Part shown: positions 11,541-22,434 of the stretch, piece after piece
Position numbering within the stretch: the first letter of the stretch is position 1
Layout of the letters: the number at the start of each line of letters is the position of its first letter
Assembly: GCA_020746995.1 (NCBI GenBank)
Contig: JAGPXD010000006.1
Coordinates: 1,984,001-2,048,000, forward strand
DNA length: 64,000 bases
Source: Plectosphaerella cucumerina
Taxonomy: Eukaryota > Ascomycota > Sordariomycetes > Glomerellales > Plectosphaerellaceae
Reading direction: 5' to 3'
Notes under the pieces: model-generated
What the model was told of the DNA's origin: nothing
Database searches by the model: none
The model's input: only the letters and a program-made list of their open reading frames with translations
Translations under genes and position numbers: made by a program

Positions 11541-14312
11541 CTAGTTGTCGTAGAGGTCTTCGTCCATCTGCTCCCCCGCAACCTCATCCGCGGCGTCGTC
11601 CGACATATCATCGTCCTCCGACACCATCGCGCTGTCCTCGTGGTTGGGGAGCACCACGATCTTGTCGTTGATTAGCTCGACCCGCGCGGTCTCGCCGTCG
11701 CGGATCTGGCCCCGCAGGATGAGGATGGCCAGCCGGTTGAGCACCTCCTTCTCGATCAGGCGCTGCAGCGGACGAGCACCGTAGGCGGGGGAGTAGCCAG
11801 CGGCTCCAAGGTAGTCCTTGGCTTCCTCTGACACTTCGATGTGCACCTTGCGCTCGTTGTCCTCCAGCCGCTTCTGGATCTCCTTGATGCGGAGGTCCAC
11901 GATGGACCGGATCTCGCGGCGCGTGAGGCGGTTGAAGATGACTGTGGAGTTGATACGGTTGAGGAACTCGGGGAGGAAGTAGTTGCGCAGAGCACCCATG
12001 ACGAGCTCTCGCGTAGCCCGGTCAACCTTGCCCTCGCGCGTCGTCTGCGTGAGGTACTCGGCACCCAGGTTGGAGGTCATGACGACGATGCAGTTCTTGG
12101 CGTCCACCACACGGCCTTGGCCGTCAGTGATGCGACCGTCGTCCATGAGCTGGAGGAGAACCGTGAGGACCTCCTTGGCGGCCTTCTCGACCTCATCGAA
12201 CAGCAGGATCGAGAAGGGCTTGCGGCGCAGGGCCTCGGTGAGCTGGCCGCCGGCGTCGTGTCCGACGTAGCCGGGGGGCGCACCGATCATGCGGCTCAGA
12301 GCGTGCCTCTCCTGGTACTCGGACATGTCGAATCTGATCATGGCCTTGGGGTCGTCGAACAGGAACTCGGCAAGCGCCTTGGTTAGAAGCGTCTTACCGG
12401 TACCGGAAGGACCGCAGAACAGGAAGCTCGGCGGCTGGTTGGGGTTGGACAGGCCGGACCGCTGCAGTCGGATGGCGTTGGAGACCGAGGTCACCGCCTC
12501 CTTCTGGCCGACGACGACCTTGCCGAGGACCTTCTCCATGTTCAGGAGCTTGTCCTTCTCCGTCGTCCTGAGGCGGGTCGTGGGAATGCCCGTCCATCGG
12601 GAAACAATTTCGTTGATGTGGTCGACGGTCACTATGTCGGTGACCATGGAGTTGCCAGTGTCCTGGCCGGTGGCGTTGAGGGCGGCGTCGGCGGCCGCCT
12701 TTTTGGCCTCGAGACCCTTGATGACATTCTCCTGTTCGGGGATGGCTCCGTACTTGAGGTCGGCAGCCTTGGCGTGGTCGCCCGCGTTGGAGGCGTCCTC
12801 GAGGCGCTTCAGGAGCTCGTCGAGCTTGGTCTTGGCGATATGAATCTCCTCGCCGCGCTTGCGCTCGCTTAGGTACTTCTGGCGCAGCGGCTCGAGCTCC
12901 TCGTAGACGTTCTGAGCATCGCGCTTGGCCTGAGCGAGGCGGGTCGACGAAGCCTCATCCTTCTCCTTCTCCAGGGCAGCAATCTCGATCATGATCTGAC
13001 GATGCTTGCGCTCGAGAGAGTCGATGATCTCGGGTTGAGACTCCCGTGCGACGTGGACCGCTGCGGCGGCCTCGTCGACCAAATCGATAGCCGAGTCGGG
13101 AAGACGGCGGGATGTCAGGTAGCGGCCGGCGAGGTTGGCGGCGGCGACCAGGGCGCTGTCGAGAATGGTGACGCGGTGATGTCTGTCGTACCGCTCCTTG
13201 AGACCGCGCAGGATCGAAATGGTCTCGGTGATGGTGGGCTCCTTGACCAGGACCTGCTGGAAACGACGCTCAAAGGCGGCGTCCTTCTCGACGTACTTGC
13301 GGTACTCGGCGAGTGTCGTGGCACCGATGCAGTGAAGCTGGCCACGGGCGAGCATGGGCTTCAGGAGGTTGGCGGCGTCCATGCCGCCCTCGCCCGAGGA
13401 GCCGGCTCCCATGAGCAGGTGAATCTCGTCGACGAAGAGGACAATCATCTCCTTGGCCTCCTCAATCTCCTTCAGCACTCCCTTCATCCTCTCCTCGAAT
13501 TCACCCCTGTACTTGCTGCCCGCGACCAGCGCGCCAACATCAAGGGACAGGAGCTTGCAAGCCTTCAGGTTGTCGGGAACGTCGCGGTTGACGATGCGTT
13601 GAGCAAGACCCTCGATAACTGTCGTCTTGCCGACACCGGGCTCGCCGATGAGGACGGGGTTGTTCTTGGTTCGCCGAGACAGGATCCGGATGACGCGGCG
13701 GATCTCCTCCTCACGTCCGATGACCGGGTCCATGTTCTTGTCCCGGGCCATGGCCGTCATGTCGATTGTGAACTTTGCGAGGTTCTCGTGCTCCTCCTCC
13801 GTGTCGGCGGACTTGGAGTCGACGCGCTTGGTTCCGCGGATCTGGCTGACAGCGTCCTGGATCAGCTTCGGCTTGGGGACGTTGGCGTCCCTGAGGCAGG
13901 ACTGGATGTTGGCGTCTTCGGCGAGGGCGTTGATGAGATGGTCGATGGCGATAAAACCGTCCTTCTGCAGCTTCTGGATCTCCTGCGCCTTCCTGAGCAC
14001 GGCGTGGAAGCTTGGTGCGACGGACACCTGCTCGGGAGGTGGGTCTTGGCTGGGAAGGCGGACGAGCATCTTCTTGAGGGCCCTGTCGAAGAGCTGGGGG
14101 TCGCCGTGTGCCCTCTCGACAACCTGGCGGAACATGGACGCGGCAGGTGCTGGTCCGTTTTGCTGGTCCTTGCTGAGATCCGCCGGCGGGTCGAGCAACG
14201 AGACTGCCAGGTGGACTGGCAGCATCTGAGAGTGTGCGTATTGTTCGGCGAGGGCCATGGCGTCCTGGACGGCCTTCTCGGCACGGTCGGTGAATTCCAT
14301 GCGGGAAGTCAT
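11541..14312 (-). CDS. hsp104: Hsp104/Hsp98 ClpB-type disaggregase
   Basis: A single uninterrupted 923-codon frame runs from the ATG at 14312 to TAG at 11541; Neurospora Hsp98 is about the same length. Order: N-terminal Clp repeat domain (about 1-150), AAA1 with Walker A GEPGVGKTT near residue 220 and Walker B LFVDEIH, a coiled-coil M domain at about 420-550 rich in Glu/Lys/Arg, AAA2 with Walker A GPSGTGKT near 633 and LFDEVEKA, then a C-domain. The acidic end MDEDLYDN matches the cytosolic/nuclear Hsp104 branch rather than mitochondrial Hsp78, which lacks it and carries a presequence. It should thread aggregated proteins through its hexamer with Hsp70/Hsp40 to restore them after heat stress. 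It is divergent from the mL67 gene across 587 bases. Absence of introns suits a gene that must be expressed when splicing is heat-impaired (inference). Confidence 0.97.
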   Translation of the reverse strand: MTSRMEFTDRAEKAVQDAMALAEQYAHSQMLPVHLAVSLLDPPADLSKDQQNGPAPAASMFRQVVERAHGDPQLFDRALKKMLVRLPSQDPPPEQVSVAPSFHAVLRKAQEIQKLQKDGFIAIDHLINALAEDANIQSCLRDANVPKPKLIQDAVSQIRGTKRVDSKSADTEEEHENLAKFTIDMTAMARDKNMDPVIGREEEIRRVIRILSRRTKNNPVLIGEPGVGKTTVIEGLAQRIVNRDVPDNLKACKLLSLDVGALVAGSKYRGEFEERMKGVLKEIEEAKEMIVLFVDEIHLLMGAGSSGEGGMDAANLLKPMLARGQLHCIGATTLAEYRKYVEKDAAFERRFQQVLVKEPTITETISILRGLKERYDRHHRVTILDSALVAAANLAGRYLTSRRLPDSAIDLVDEAAAAVHVARESQPEIIDSLERKHRQIMIEIAALEKEKDEASSTRLAQAKRDAQNVYEELEPLRQKYLSERKRGEEIHIAKTKLDELLKRLEDASNAGDHAKAADLKYGAIPEQENVIKGLEAKKAAADAALNATGQDTGNSMVTDIVTVDHINEIVSRWTGIPTTRLRTTEKDKLLNMEKVLGKVVVGQKEAVTSVSNAIRLQRSGLSNPNQPPSFLFCGPSGTGKTLLTKALAEFLFDDPKAMIRFDMSEYQERHALSRMIGAPPGYVGHDAGGQLTEALRRKPFSILLFDEVEKAAKEVLTVLLQLMDDGRITDGQGRVVDAKNCIVVMTSNLGAEYLTQTTREGKVDRATRELVMGALRNYFLPEFLNRINSTVIFNRLTRREIRSIVDLRIKEIQKRLEDNERKVHIEVSEEAKDYLGAAGYSPAYGARPLQRLIEKEVLNRLAILILRGQIRDGETARVELINDKIVVLPNHEDSAMVSEDDDMSDDAADEVAGEQMDEDLYDN

Positions 14313-14379
14313 CGTGGCGGTTTTCTGCTATGCAGAATGTGATGTTGTGGAATCAGTGTGAGAAATGTACGAGCGGTGA

Positions 14380-14387
14380 TTCTCGAA
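14380..14387 (-). promoter_or_regulatory. Heat-shock-element-like inverted repeat
   Basis: TTCTCGAA is an nTTCnnGAAn core of the Hsf1 recognition site, 68-75 bases upstream of the hsp104 ATG. Only two adjacent units are perfect; strong HSEs have three or more, so this may be part of a degenerate element or chance. Confidence 0.35.
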
Positions 14388-14800
14388 ATCCGTATGGATT
14401 TGTCGCCAAGTGATGGGGTAGGCGATTCGTGTGTGGTGTTTGCTCCACGGTGGGAGAATGTGTGTGAGTTTGCTTTGTACAGTTGATTCTGAAGAGTAGA
14501 AAGGAAGCAAGAAGTTGAAGTCGAGGATGCAGGTGCGGTCAATTAATAGAGGCGTGGTGAATTTGGCGGAATCAGGTAGAGTTGGAAGTGGGCCGATACT
14601 GACGGTTCCAGCATCGCCGGGCTTCGTCGGGCAGGACCTGGAAGGCGCTCGACGTCACTCGAAGCTCACTGTGGTGCAGTATGGAAGCAACCGGCGGGGT
14701 CGAGTAAGTGGGTCTTTGAGCTTTATCTTATCGAAGATGCCGTTGACGAGGCTGGTGTGAGATCACATGACTTCCATCAGCCACCGTCAGCCACACTTGG

Positions 14801-14805
14801 CCAAT
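14801..14805 (+). promoter_or_regulatory. CCAAT box upstream of mL67
   Basis: CCAAT about 95 bases before the mL67 ATG fits a binding site for the fungal HAP complex, which activates respiratory and mitochondrial genes. The motif is short and no binding data are available. Confidence 0.35.
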
Positions 14806-14899
14806 CGCGCCGACGCTCCTAAAATTTCATGGCCAGATCAACGGCCAGGACAGGGGAACGATTTTAAGGTGCGACGACACCACCACACAACACCCCAAG

Positions 14900-15822
14900 A
14901 TGAACTCGCTACCAGTATTCCGGCTCTCGCAACTCTCCGTCAGCGTCTCCAAGACGACGGTCCGCCATGGCTCCATGCTGCCGCGGCGGCGGACGGCCAA
15001 GCCCGAGCTGTCGAACTTCCCGGCCGGTCACGGCGAGCAGATCTGGGTGTGGAATCACATGAACACGAAGCAGGTCATCTACTCTCACACGAAGAGCGTC
15101 AAAGTATGTCTGATGAGGGAAATCCTCGCAGAATTGACCGTAGACTGACACTCTTTCTCCCTCAGGCGAACCACGCCATGAAGCAGCTCCCATTCATCGC
15201 GAAAAAATCCAAGCCCTCCAAGCTCCGCAGAGACCTGTGGGCGCCAATGGCCCTCATCCAATTCCCCCCCGGCGCCGGTGTCGTCGGGCAGAACGCGTTC
15301 CAGAAGCTGCGCGAGTTCCGGAAGCGACACGAGCTCGAATGGTCCGACGACGTGCTCTACAAGACGGAGGAGAAGAAGGGCTTCCCGGACGAGAAGCAGC
15401 GGACGTGCCGGACGCGCGTGGAGCGCGGCCACGCCGTGCACGCGCAGCGTGCGAACGCCATCGCCGACATTGCCGCCGTCCTCGCGGGCCGCGGCCGCGG
15501 CAACAGGCTCTGGCTCAACGCCGAGGAGGTGGCGCTGCTGGCCGAGGGAAAGGAGGACCTCCGCGGCGCCCGGTGGTCGAAGATGGGGCCTGCGAAGCAC
15601 CTGCCTGATGGAAGGACGCTCCTCGTCGACACGAAGGTGTACTGGAAGAACCAGGATGATGTCAACTACGCGGAGAAGTGGAGCGACAACGTCGTGCACG
15701 AGTCGCTTGAGGAGTTTGAGGCACGCCAGGCTGCTGAGGCGGCCGAGGCTGAGGCTGAGGCCGAGGTGGTCGGGGAGGAGGCTGCCGTTGAGAAGCCGGC
15801 CGAGGAGGCGACCAAGGCATGA
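14900..15822 (+). CDS. mhr1: Mitochondrial large ribosomal subunit protein mL67 (Mhr1)
   Basis: Exons 14900..15103 and 15166..15822 (GTATGT donor, CTCAG acceptor, phase 0) give 286 aa. The N-terminus is basic and Ser-rich, fitting a mitochondrial targeting signal. The core has EQIWVWNHMNTKQVIYS followed by NHAMKQLPFIAKKSKP and LRRDLWAPMALIQFP, the conserved features of the Mhr1/mL67 family. The C-terminus is a Glu/Ala-rich tail. The family has a structural role in the fungal mitoribosome; yeast Mhr1 is also required for mtDNA homologous pairing and replication by recombination. Which role dominates here cannot be read from sequence. Confidence 0.9.
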
Positions 15823-16318
15823 GTGCGGGTGCCAGAGCATGGTTGTAACTTGATCACAAGCGTCGGAGGGCTTTCCAACAGCTTCACATGGCGAGGGAGG
15901 GAGAGAGTCGGTGTTGGACATGTACCATTACGGGAGGCGGCTCTACAAGAGTCTGCCGCCACACATCTGTTGTAGTATATCTGTACCAAAGAACCCCATA
16001 AATCATTTCAGGGTGGCTGTTTCCTCGCCCCCAATCCCAGTCCTGTATGAACTGTCTCTGTCTTTCTGTGTCCCCCCAGTCTGCGTGGGAGCCCCTCGCC
16101 GGTTGATACCTACAGCCCGGCGCGACCCCCCTTTCCGTACAAATGACATACCCGTCTACGGGTGACATAACATAGCATAACCTCGTGCGTGGTTCGCCCG
16201 CGGGAGATCCTGTTCCCCTTACGCGCGGGTAACGGAAGACCACGAATGGAACAAGAAGGAAGCAACAAAAAAAAGGTCGGCTTTTTTTCTCTTTCTCTCC
16301 TCTCCTCGAGAAGCCGGC
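15823..16318. other. Convergent intergenic region, mL67 and P-loop gene 3' ends
   Basis: About 500 bases hold the two facing 3' UTRs. No open frame with a domain and no repeat were seen. Confidence 0.5.
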
Positions 16319-17827
16319 TCAGACGCGAATGGCAAACTTCTTGAGGTACTCGTAGTCGGCCGTGTTGGCCTCGACCGTCTCACGAATGACCCTCGCGCCG
16401 TCCTCGCCGTACTTCTCGGTCCACTCGCGGTCTTCCGACTCACGAGTCACCGTCTTCTTCGGTGGGGAGGTCAGCTCTGGTGGACTCGAAGGAGGGGGTA
16501 TGGGGACCTACATTCGCGTGGGAGCGGGCGCGGAGGTTCTGGCTGCGGAGGGCGTCGTCGTGGAAGCCCTGCCACTTTGCAAACTTGTCCTGGGCGAAAG
16601 CGGTATCCTCTGGGCTCCAGTTGAGCATACCCTCACAGAAGTCGAGGCCGACACGCTCGCAGTAGGCGCGCAGGACGGCCTCGGGGTCGTCGAGGAGGTC
16701 GTCGGCGTCGATGACGACGAGGTTGGCGGGGTCGACGAGGCCCTCGGCCAGGCAGAGGTCGAAGAAGCGGCGGAGCTCGTCGTAGCCGGCCTCGAGGGGG
16801 TCGAAGTTGCTGAAGCCGGTGACCTTGTCGAGGGGGGGCACGGTGCAGCGGAAGTAGGAGGGGATGGAGCGGCGGGGGTGGCGGATGAGGAAGGTGAACT
16901 GGAAGCGGCGGAGGATGTCGAGGGGGAGGACGGTCGGGTTGCCCTTCTCGCGGGTGCCGGTGGCGCCGTCGACGACGGAGGGGGCGAGGTCTGCGGGGGC
17001 AGCGGCGGGAGGGAAGAGGTAGTGGATGATGTCCTTGATGAAGATGCGCTTGGCGCCCTGGGGAGGAAGTTAGTTGGGGAGTCAAAGTTGGTGGTGATGA
17101 AGGTGATTGAGGTGAGGTGTGACAGGGGTAAGGGTGAGGCTGAGCGACGAGGGGAAGACGGAGAAGAGCTTCGCGCGACAACGGGGCCGAGAAGCTCTAG
17201 AAGAGGTGCATCGCCAGATTCTCCAGAGCGAGCGCTTCAAAATGGTCCCGGGCGCGAGTTGAGAGGGTGCGGTGTTGTTCCACGAAGCTCTTGCAGGGGG
17301 TTGCGGGCCGGGGCTTGGCGGGCTCATGCAGCTCATCTGAAGCTATCGCCAATTGACCGGGGCCAGCCGGCGACGATGCATGCTCCACACTAGCACGGCG
17401 AACACCTGCGCCCAACTCCAGGAGGCCAAAACAGCCGCCAACACCCAACCGCAAAATGAAATACTGAAGAGGAAGGATGGTCAGGCTCACCTCTTCGCTA
17501 GACTCGTCAATTGCCCTCAGGACATCGGCATATGTGGTGTTGGCAAAGCCAGACTGCTCCCTGCCTTCAGGGTCGTTCTCGTAGCGCTCGCTGAGGCGCT
17601 CGGGGCCATAGTAAAAGGCATCGCCGAAAGGCTCGTGGACGCAGCTCAGGTTTTCCCGCTGGGTCATGAACACCTGAAGGGAAACATCGTGTGAGCTTCA
17701 ATGACGTATGGGGGGAGCATCAATGGTCAAGTAGGCCAAGAGAACTCACCCGCTCAAAGGCAGTAGAGCACGCCCGCGGGTGGGTCGCGCAGAAGATGGG
17801 CTTGGTGTTCGATGTCGTGACGACCAT
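16319..17827 (-). CDS. P-loop NTPase / sulfotransferase-fold family protein
   Basis: Exons 17827..17750, 17673..17491, 17057..16512 and 16456..16319 join to 314 aa, all in phase 0. The start is the ATG at 17827. Residues 12-26 contain THPRACSTAFER, the phosphosulfate or nucleotide-binding loop of sulfotransferase-fold P-loop proteins. FIKD (about 94) and TFLIRHPRRSIPSYFR (about 145) match the second conserved nucleotide-binding region. The C-terminus reads TEKYGEDGARVIRETVEANT and ends KKFAIRV. Fungal genomes hold many such paralogues of unknown substrate; the sulfotransferase-like fold is supported, a sulfotransferase reaction is not. Intron 2 is long (433 bases), and the frame after the exon 2 donor stays open far into it, so a retained-intron form would add a false tail. 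The last acceptor is ambiguous by one codon (GAAG or GAAGAAG). Confidence 0.85.
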
Positions 17828-20399
17828 GATGGCGGTAGGAGGAATGGAGCCGGGGGAGGAAACGGAGCAAATGGGAGGACGAGGAGGTCGATGGCGTGAT
17901 AGGAGACGTGGATGAGAGGATGGTGTTGGCGGTAGAGCTTGAGGCGGATGATCGAATGGGAGGACGAGCTTGCGCAATGTCGAAACTCTGGATACCGATG
18001 GCGAAATCGTGACGAGGGGAGGGGAAGACGCGAGAGAGGGGGAGGACTGGGAGGACGAAGACGATATATAAGAGACGGGGGGCAAGCACATTGAGCTCTC
18101 TCCGTCCGTCCTGGATGGGAAGAGCTTCCTCGACTTTTTCCATCCTTCATCCATCCTCTACGCTCCCTGGCTTCACACCACCCGGCGCATCACTCGTCAC
18201 ACACCCACGCCCACGCCCATCGCCCGCAGCGCAGGGGAGCTTCGTCCAATCCAGCTCTCAGAAGCTCTGCCAACTCGCCGCGACAACCCCTCTTTCCAGC
18301 CCATCCAAGCCTTTCCAGCGCGCGCCGGACGCCGCTCACGCCCACTTATCCCGCGCAACGTATTTGTCCGGACTTTGCGCGAGGTACATGTAAGAAGGAG
18401 AGTGTACCAGAAAAGCGCACGCCAGCCGACTACGGGACACTAGCGAGGTATCGAATACGCCGAGCGCATGTACCTCAAAAGTCACCCAGAGGCCGTCTTT
18501 TCGCCCACGCTCCGGCGGCGAACCTAACAATTGGTTCCTCCCGCGCGAAAGTTCCGGAGATGCGGCCATCGGGCTTGTATCCGGTACATTACGCCACACA
18601 TCCCCAAAAAGGCTGGGGCGCCCGGCTCAGGCGGCGGCGGCCGACCAAGGAAAACCAGGCCCCTCTCTCTCCAGTTGTTGTGCCTCCAGTGTGGCTCCGG
18701 CTCCGTCTCGACGTCGTCCCGATGCATGCCCTCCACGTCATGGCGATCCCGCCGGCCGCGGCCTGGGCCAATCGAGCTCTCCCGCCGCGTGGGCCGCTAA
18801 CATCTCACCCACTGTCAAACTCTGTTAGGACCGGTACCTTTTTTAACCACAGTGCCTTTCTTCCAAGGTCCGGAATATGTGCCAGGGCGGACCCCCCGCA
18901 AGGCAAGGCAACAAACAGGCGACGAGGCATGTCGTTAGCTGAGCCAGAGGGGTGGTCAGAGAGAGAAGCGCGCCGGGAAGAGCTCCAAAACTGATCACAA
19001 ACTGCAGTCGCGCCGGAAACCCCTCCCTCCTTGACATCAGGAGGGGTAATTATGGAAATCGGACCAACCGAGGTAAGAAATGCGTTATCTGAGCATGGCA
19101 ACGAGACATGCATTTGTTGGGGGGCGAATGCGCAAAGGTGAGGAGAACCCGAGAGCGAACCAGCGAACGTGATGAAATGCCCTTCCAACGCCGGACTTCT
19201 CCAAGCGCAAACTCTGGCGCCATGCTCGTAGAAACCAAACTACGTCCCTTGCCCGTCCGCCCGGCCAGGTCCGGTCGCGGGTACCGGCTGCCCTGACGGC
19301 ACTTCCGCCGGCTCTTCCACGTGAAAGTCAGCCCCTTCTAGATTTGAAGCCATCTCCAGCCGCCAGCAACCCCCTCTTTGCCCATCCATCATCAACCACA
19401 TCACCACCACGACAAGCCTGACAGAGGTTCGACAACTCCGTACGCACCATCAGACCACCTAGAACGTAGTCAAACGATCCTTCAACGGTGGGGGTCCGTA
19501 TCCCAGCTTCGGGAAGAGCTTCGGCGTGGGGAGCCAGTACCTGGCGATACCATCGCCCTGAGGAACCCTCTACCTCTCAGCCCCCCGGAGAAGAGAGACA
19601 GCAGAAAATTTCTGAGCCAGCCCTCCCTCTCAAGAAAGGCAACGAGCGTCCCCCGGGGGCCATGTTTCCATGACCAACGCCTACCAAAAACGCCGAGGGG
19701 ATCCCGCGTCCGAGCCCGCCCAGCCCTGACGCAGACCCTCACCCAAAGGGCATAGTAGCGATGTCGTCTTCGGGCGGACGCCCTGCTCCTCCAATCGTCG
19801 ACCGTGCCACCTATGGGGGTCGCAGGGTTGGCATGCCACGACGGCGGGGGGTCTCGCCCGCGGGTTGCTGCTCTTTGAGGGCCTGGTCTGGGTCTCGCGC
19901 TGCCCGATGACCGGTGCCTCCCCGACGTCTCTTGCCAGCTCAGCTCTCTCGAGATTGCTCGCGTGACCCGCCCTGAACCTGGATTCCCTCGATCCGCGTC
20001 CGGCTGTAGATGCCCTGGAAGGCAAGTGCCGTTCCGTTCGGTGCCACGCCGCTCCCGGGGGGGAGTGAGGCCTGGCGTGGGGTTGACGTACGGCTTGACC
20101 CTGCGAGAGCCTGCTGACCGTGGTCTCATGGCCCACCGCTGTGCGTTCCAGGCCTCGTCTGGTTCGTGTGACTTGTGTGCATGCGTGCTGCGATGGTGCT
20201 GGTGACCCGGCCAGCCCCGATGGCAAGGGAGACGGCGACGGCGTGAACGAACAAGATGCCGAAGGGAAAGAGTCTTGGGGGCGCGGGGGTCGGTCGGGGC
20301 CTCACTTGGAACGCTTTAGCTTGCATGTACTCGGCGTCCATCTGATATTGCCTTCTCTTGCCGCTGTCCGATGCCGTCCGGTTGCTCGGCCACCCTCTC
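17828..20399. other. 2.6 kb gene-free region
   Basis: This lies between the start of the P-loop gene and the end of prephenate dehydratase. It must contain the P-loop gene's promoter. Open frames up to 215 codons (minus, 19482-20129) are Arg/Pro/Gly-rich and look noncoding. No tRNA or repeat was recognised. Confidence 0.45.
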
Positions 20400-21639
20400 T
20401 CATGCCCGCTGATCTTCCCAGCTCCCGAGCCACCTCCATGTCTGCGCCGACTTTCCGACACCTTCCAGTGCCCCCTTGACCCGGCCGTCAGCATCCTTGA
20501 GCTTGTGCCCCTCAAACTCGACAAACATAATGTACTGGAAGGGCTTCTCCAGGCTCGGCCGGCTGTTGAGGCTGGTCAGGTTGAGCCTGAACTTGCGGAA
20601 CGACTCGAGCACGTCGGCAAGGGCGCCGGGCGCCTCGTGAGGGATGATGAAGGAGACCATGGACTTGGTCTTGCCCTCGGCGAGGCCGCTGCCTCGACTA
20701 CGACCGTGTTTCAGCGATTCAGGGAGGTCGCAGCCGCTGCCTCCCGTCTCGCCATTTCCGGAGCCGATTTTGCGGATCACGAAGAACCTTGTTGTGTTGT
20801 CGGCGCGGTCCTCGATGTTGGCGGCCAGCACGTCAACTCCGCAAAGCTGAGCCGCAATCTCGCTCGAGATGGCAGCGCTCGTGCCAGACTCGTCCTGCGA
20901 CACGAGCTCGGCGGCACGGCTCGTCGAGCTGACGTCAATGGCCTCGATGCCCTTGAGATACGTCTGGAGGAAGGCGCTGCACTGGCCCCATGCCTGTGGG
21001 TGGGAATACAGCCGGTGCACATGGGACAGGTCAGTCAAGGGTTTTGCGCGTGACTTGGGAGGGTGAGGCTCCGAGGCCGTCGGCGTGCAGGCCCCAGATC
21101 CGTGGTCGTCCGCTGATGGCCCGGCCGGGTTGGGCGTGGGAACGGCGGCCGTCGAGGAGGATGCCTTGGTCACTTCCGCTCCAGGCGGCAGCCTGCCTAC
21201 CAAGAAGTGGTGGACGTCGAGGTAGATCTCACCGCACACGGCAATATCTGGCGAGAGGCGGTTGCGATCGGCGAAGCAGTCAAGAGTGAACAGCACAGAG
21301 CCATTGGTCGAGTTCTCGAACGGCACGACACCAAAGGCTACTTCTTCGGCCTGCACAGCCTCAAAGATGTCTAGGGCCGGGCAACAGGTCAGTACTGGTC
21401 CTCAGGTGTGACGTCCCCGGGATGCACACTTGCCTGGTATCGTAACCAAGGGCTTCAGTTTCCACTCCGCTTCAGGGAACACTCGCATAGAGGCCTTCTG
21501 ACTATTAGACGCTGCTATGGAGCCTCAATGGCTGTGTGGTGGTGCTTGGAGTACTTGCCTGGTGAGTATATGATGCTCGTGGGCCCAAGAACCCAACAGA
21601 GGGCTTCACCCTCTCGACCTCGTTTGGTGATCCAGACAT
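20400..21639 (-). CDS. pha2: Prephenate dehydratase (phenylalanine biosynthesis)
   Basis: Exons 21639..21559, 21497..21434 and 21370..20400 give 371 aa. Both introns begin GCAAGT; shifting to the nearby GT would break the frame, so these are GC-AG introns. Residues 1-27 carry VGFLGPRASYTHQ, the start of the catalytic domain, followed by DIFEAVQ and FGVVPFENSTNGSV. The catalytic TTRF motif is at about residue 241 (DNTTRFFVI). An insertion rich in Pro/Ser/Thr at about residues 116-155 separates the two lobes of the catalytic domain. A C-terminal ACT domain (about 275-350, IPHEAPGALADVL, LNLTSLNSRP) is the usual phenylalanine-sensing module. The enzyme converts prephenate to phenylpyruvate with loss of water and CO2 in the cytosol. 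The final residues WRWLGSW are typical of fungal members. Confidence 0.93.
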
Positions 21640-22434
21640 GATGCTGAATGCCGATGAACAGCTAAATTGCTCGGCTTAGATGGAATGCGCCGCGTAGGAC
21701 AGGTCGCCGTAGATGACGTTTCAACAAAAATAATCCCCCAGTTGAAGCTCCAGTCGTCGGTGTCACCCCAGATCGGAAACCGGTCGCACGAAAGTGCGGT
21801 GGCCGCTGCAGCACGTAGGGCTTGGTGACACGGCGTCCCGGTGAGGGTTCGAAACGAGAACGGGGACGGAGCTTGTGAGAGTCCCTGCGTCTGGCGATGA
21901 GGGCGGGGTTTGAGGCTCGCGCGTGAGTTGAGGTTGTGATGTGCTGTGTCACCGACGGTGGGATGTCGTGGTCCGATGGACGGAGGTTTTTTTCTCCCCT
22001 CTTCGCGCCGCACTTTCCTGTACCGTGTCAGTCGGGCGTGGTTTCCCCGCGGGGCGGGAGCTGGCGGGTGCGACTCGAACCTGTAAAACGGCAGGAGCGA
22101 CCGGCCGGTTCGGGGTCTAGGGGTCCCACAGCGTCAAATGCGCTGGAGGAAGCACTCACTGGAGGGAAGGACCGTCGAGAGCCAGATGGTGATGATTGAA
22201 GCAAATTGATTCATCCAAGAATGCAATAAACATCGTCTAATCTATCCATCTTTTAAAGTAAAAGCTCCCTCGGAGAACACCACCCATTGCTCGGCTCTAT
22301 CGACATGTCGGCACTCCGGCGCCTTTGTCGGGACACGGCGATCCAAGGACCCACGATCATGTCAATGTCAAGCGACATCGACATGCCTGCGCCCTTCGCC
22401 CTCAACCGCCAAGACCCACGAGTCCGTCGTCCCT
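21640..22434. other. Intergenic region, pha2 promoter and GNAT gene 3' end
   Basis: These 795 bases lie upstream of pha2 and downstream of the acetyltransferase, both minus strand. An AT-rich patch at 22200-22260 probably marks the acetyltransferase 3' UTR. Open frames are short. A GTTCGAGTC string read on the minus strand near 22070 was examined as a possible tRNA T-arm and did not fold. Confidence 0.4.

Larger units (their letters stand above)
14313..14899. promoter_or_regulatory. Bidirectional promoter between hsp104 and mL67/mhr1
   Basis: These 587 bases separate two divergent start codons, so both promoters and 5' leaders must lie within or overlap them. A heat-shock-element-like inverted pair sits near the hsp104 side and a CCAAT pentamer near the mL67 side. 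Confidence 0.6.

Noticed and set aside
13002..14342. 446-codon frame on the plus strand opposite hsp104
   Set aside because: Antisense of a highly biased coding sequence; the conserved ClpB motifs are on the minus strand.
22050..22130. Possible tRNA on the minus strand (GTTCGAGTC box B-like string)
   Set aside because: The T-stem does not pair, and no D-arm or acceptor stem can be built around it.
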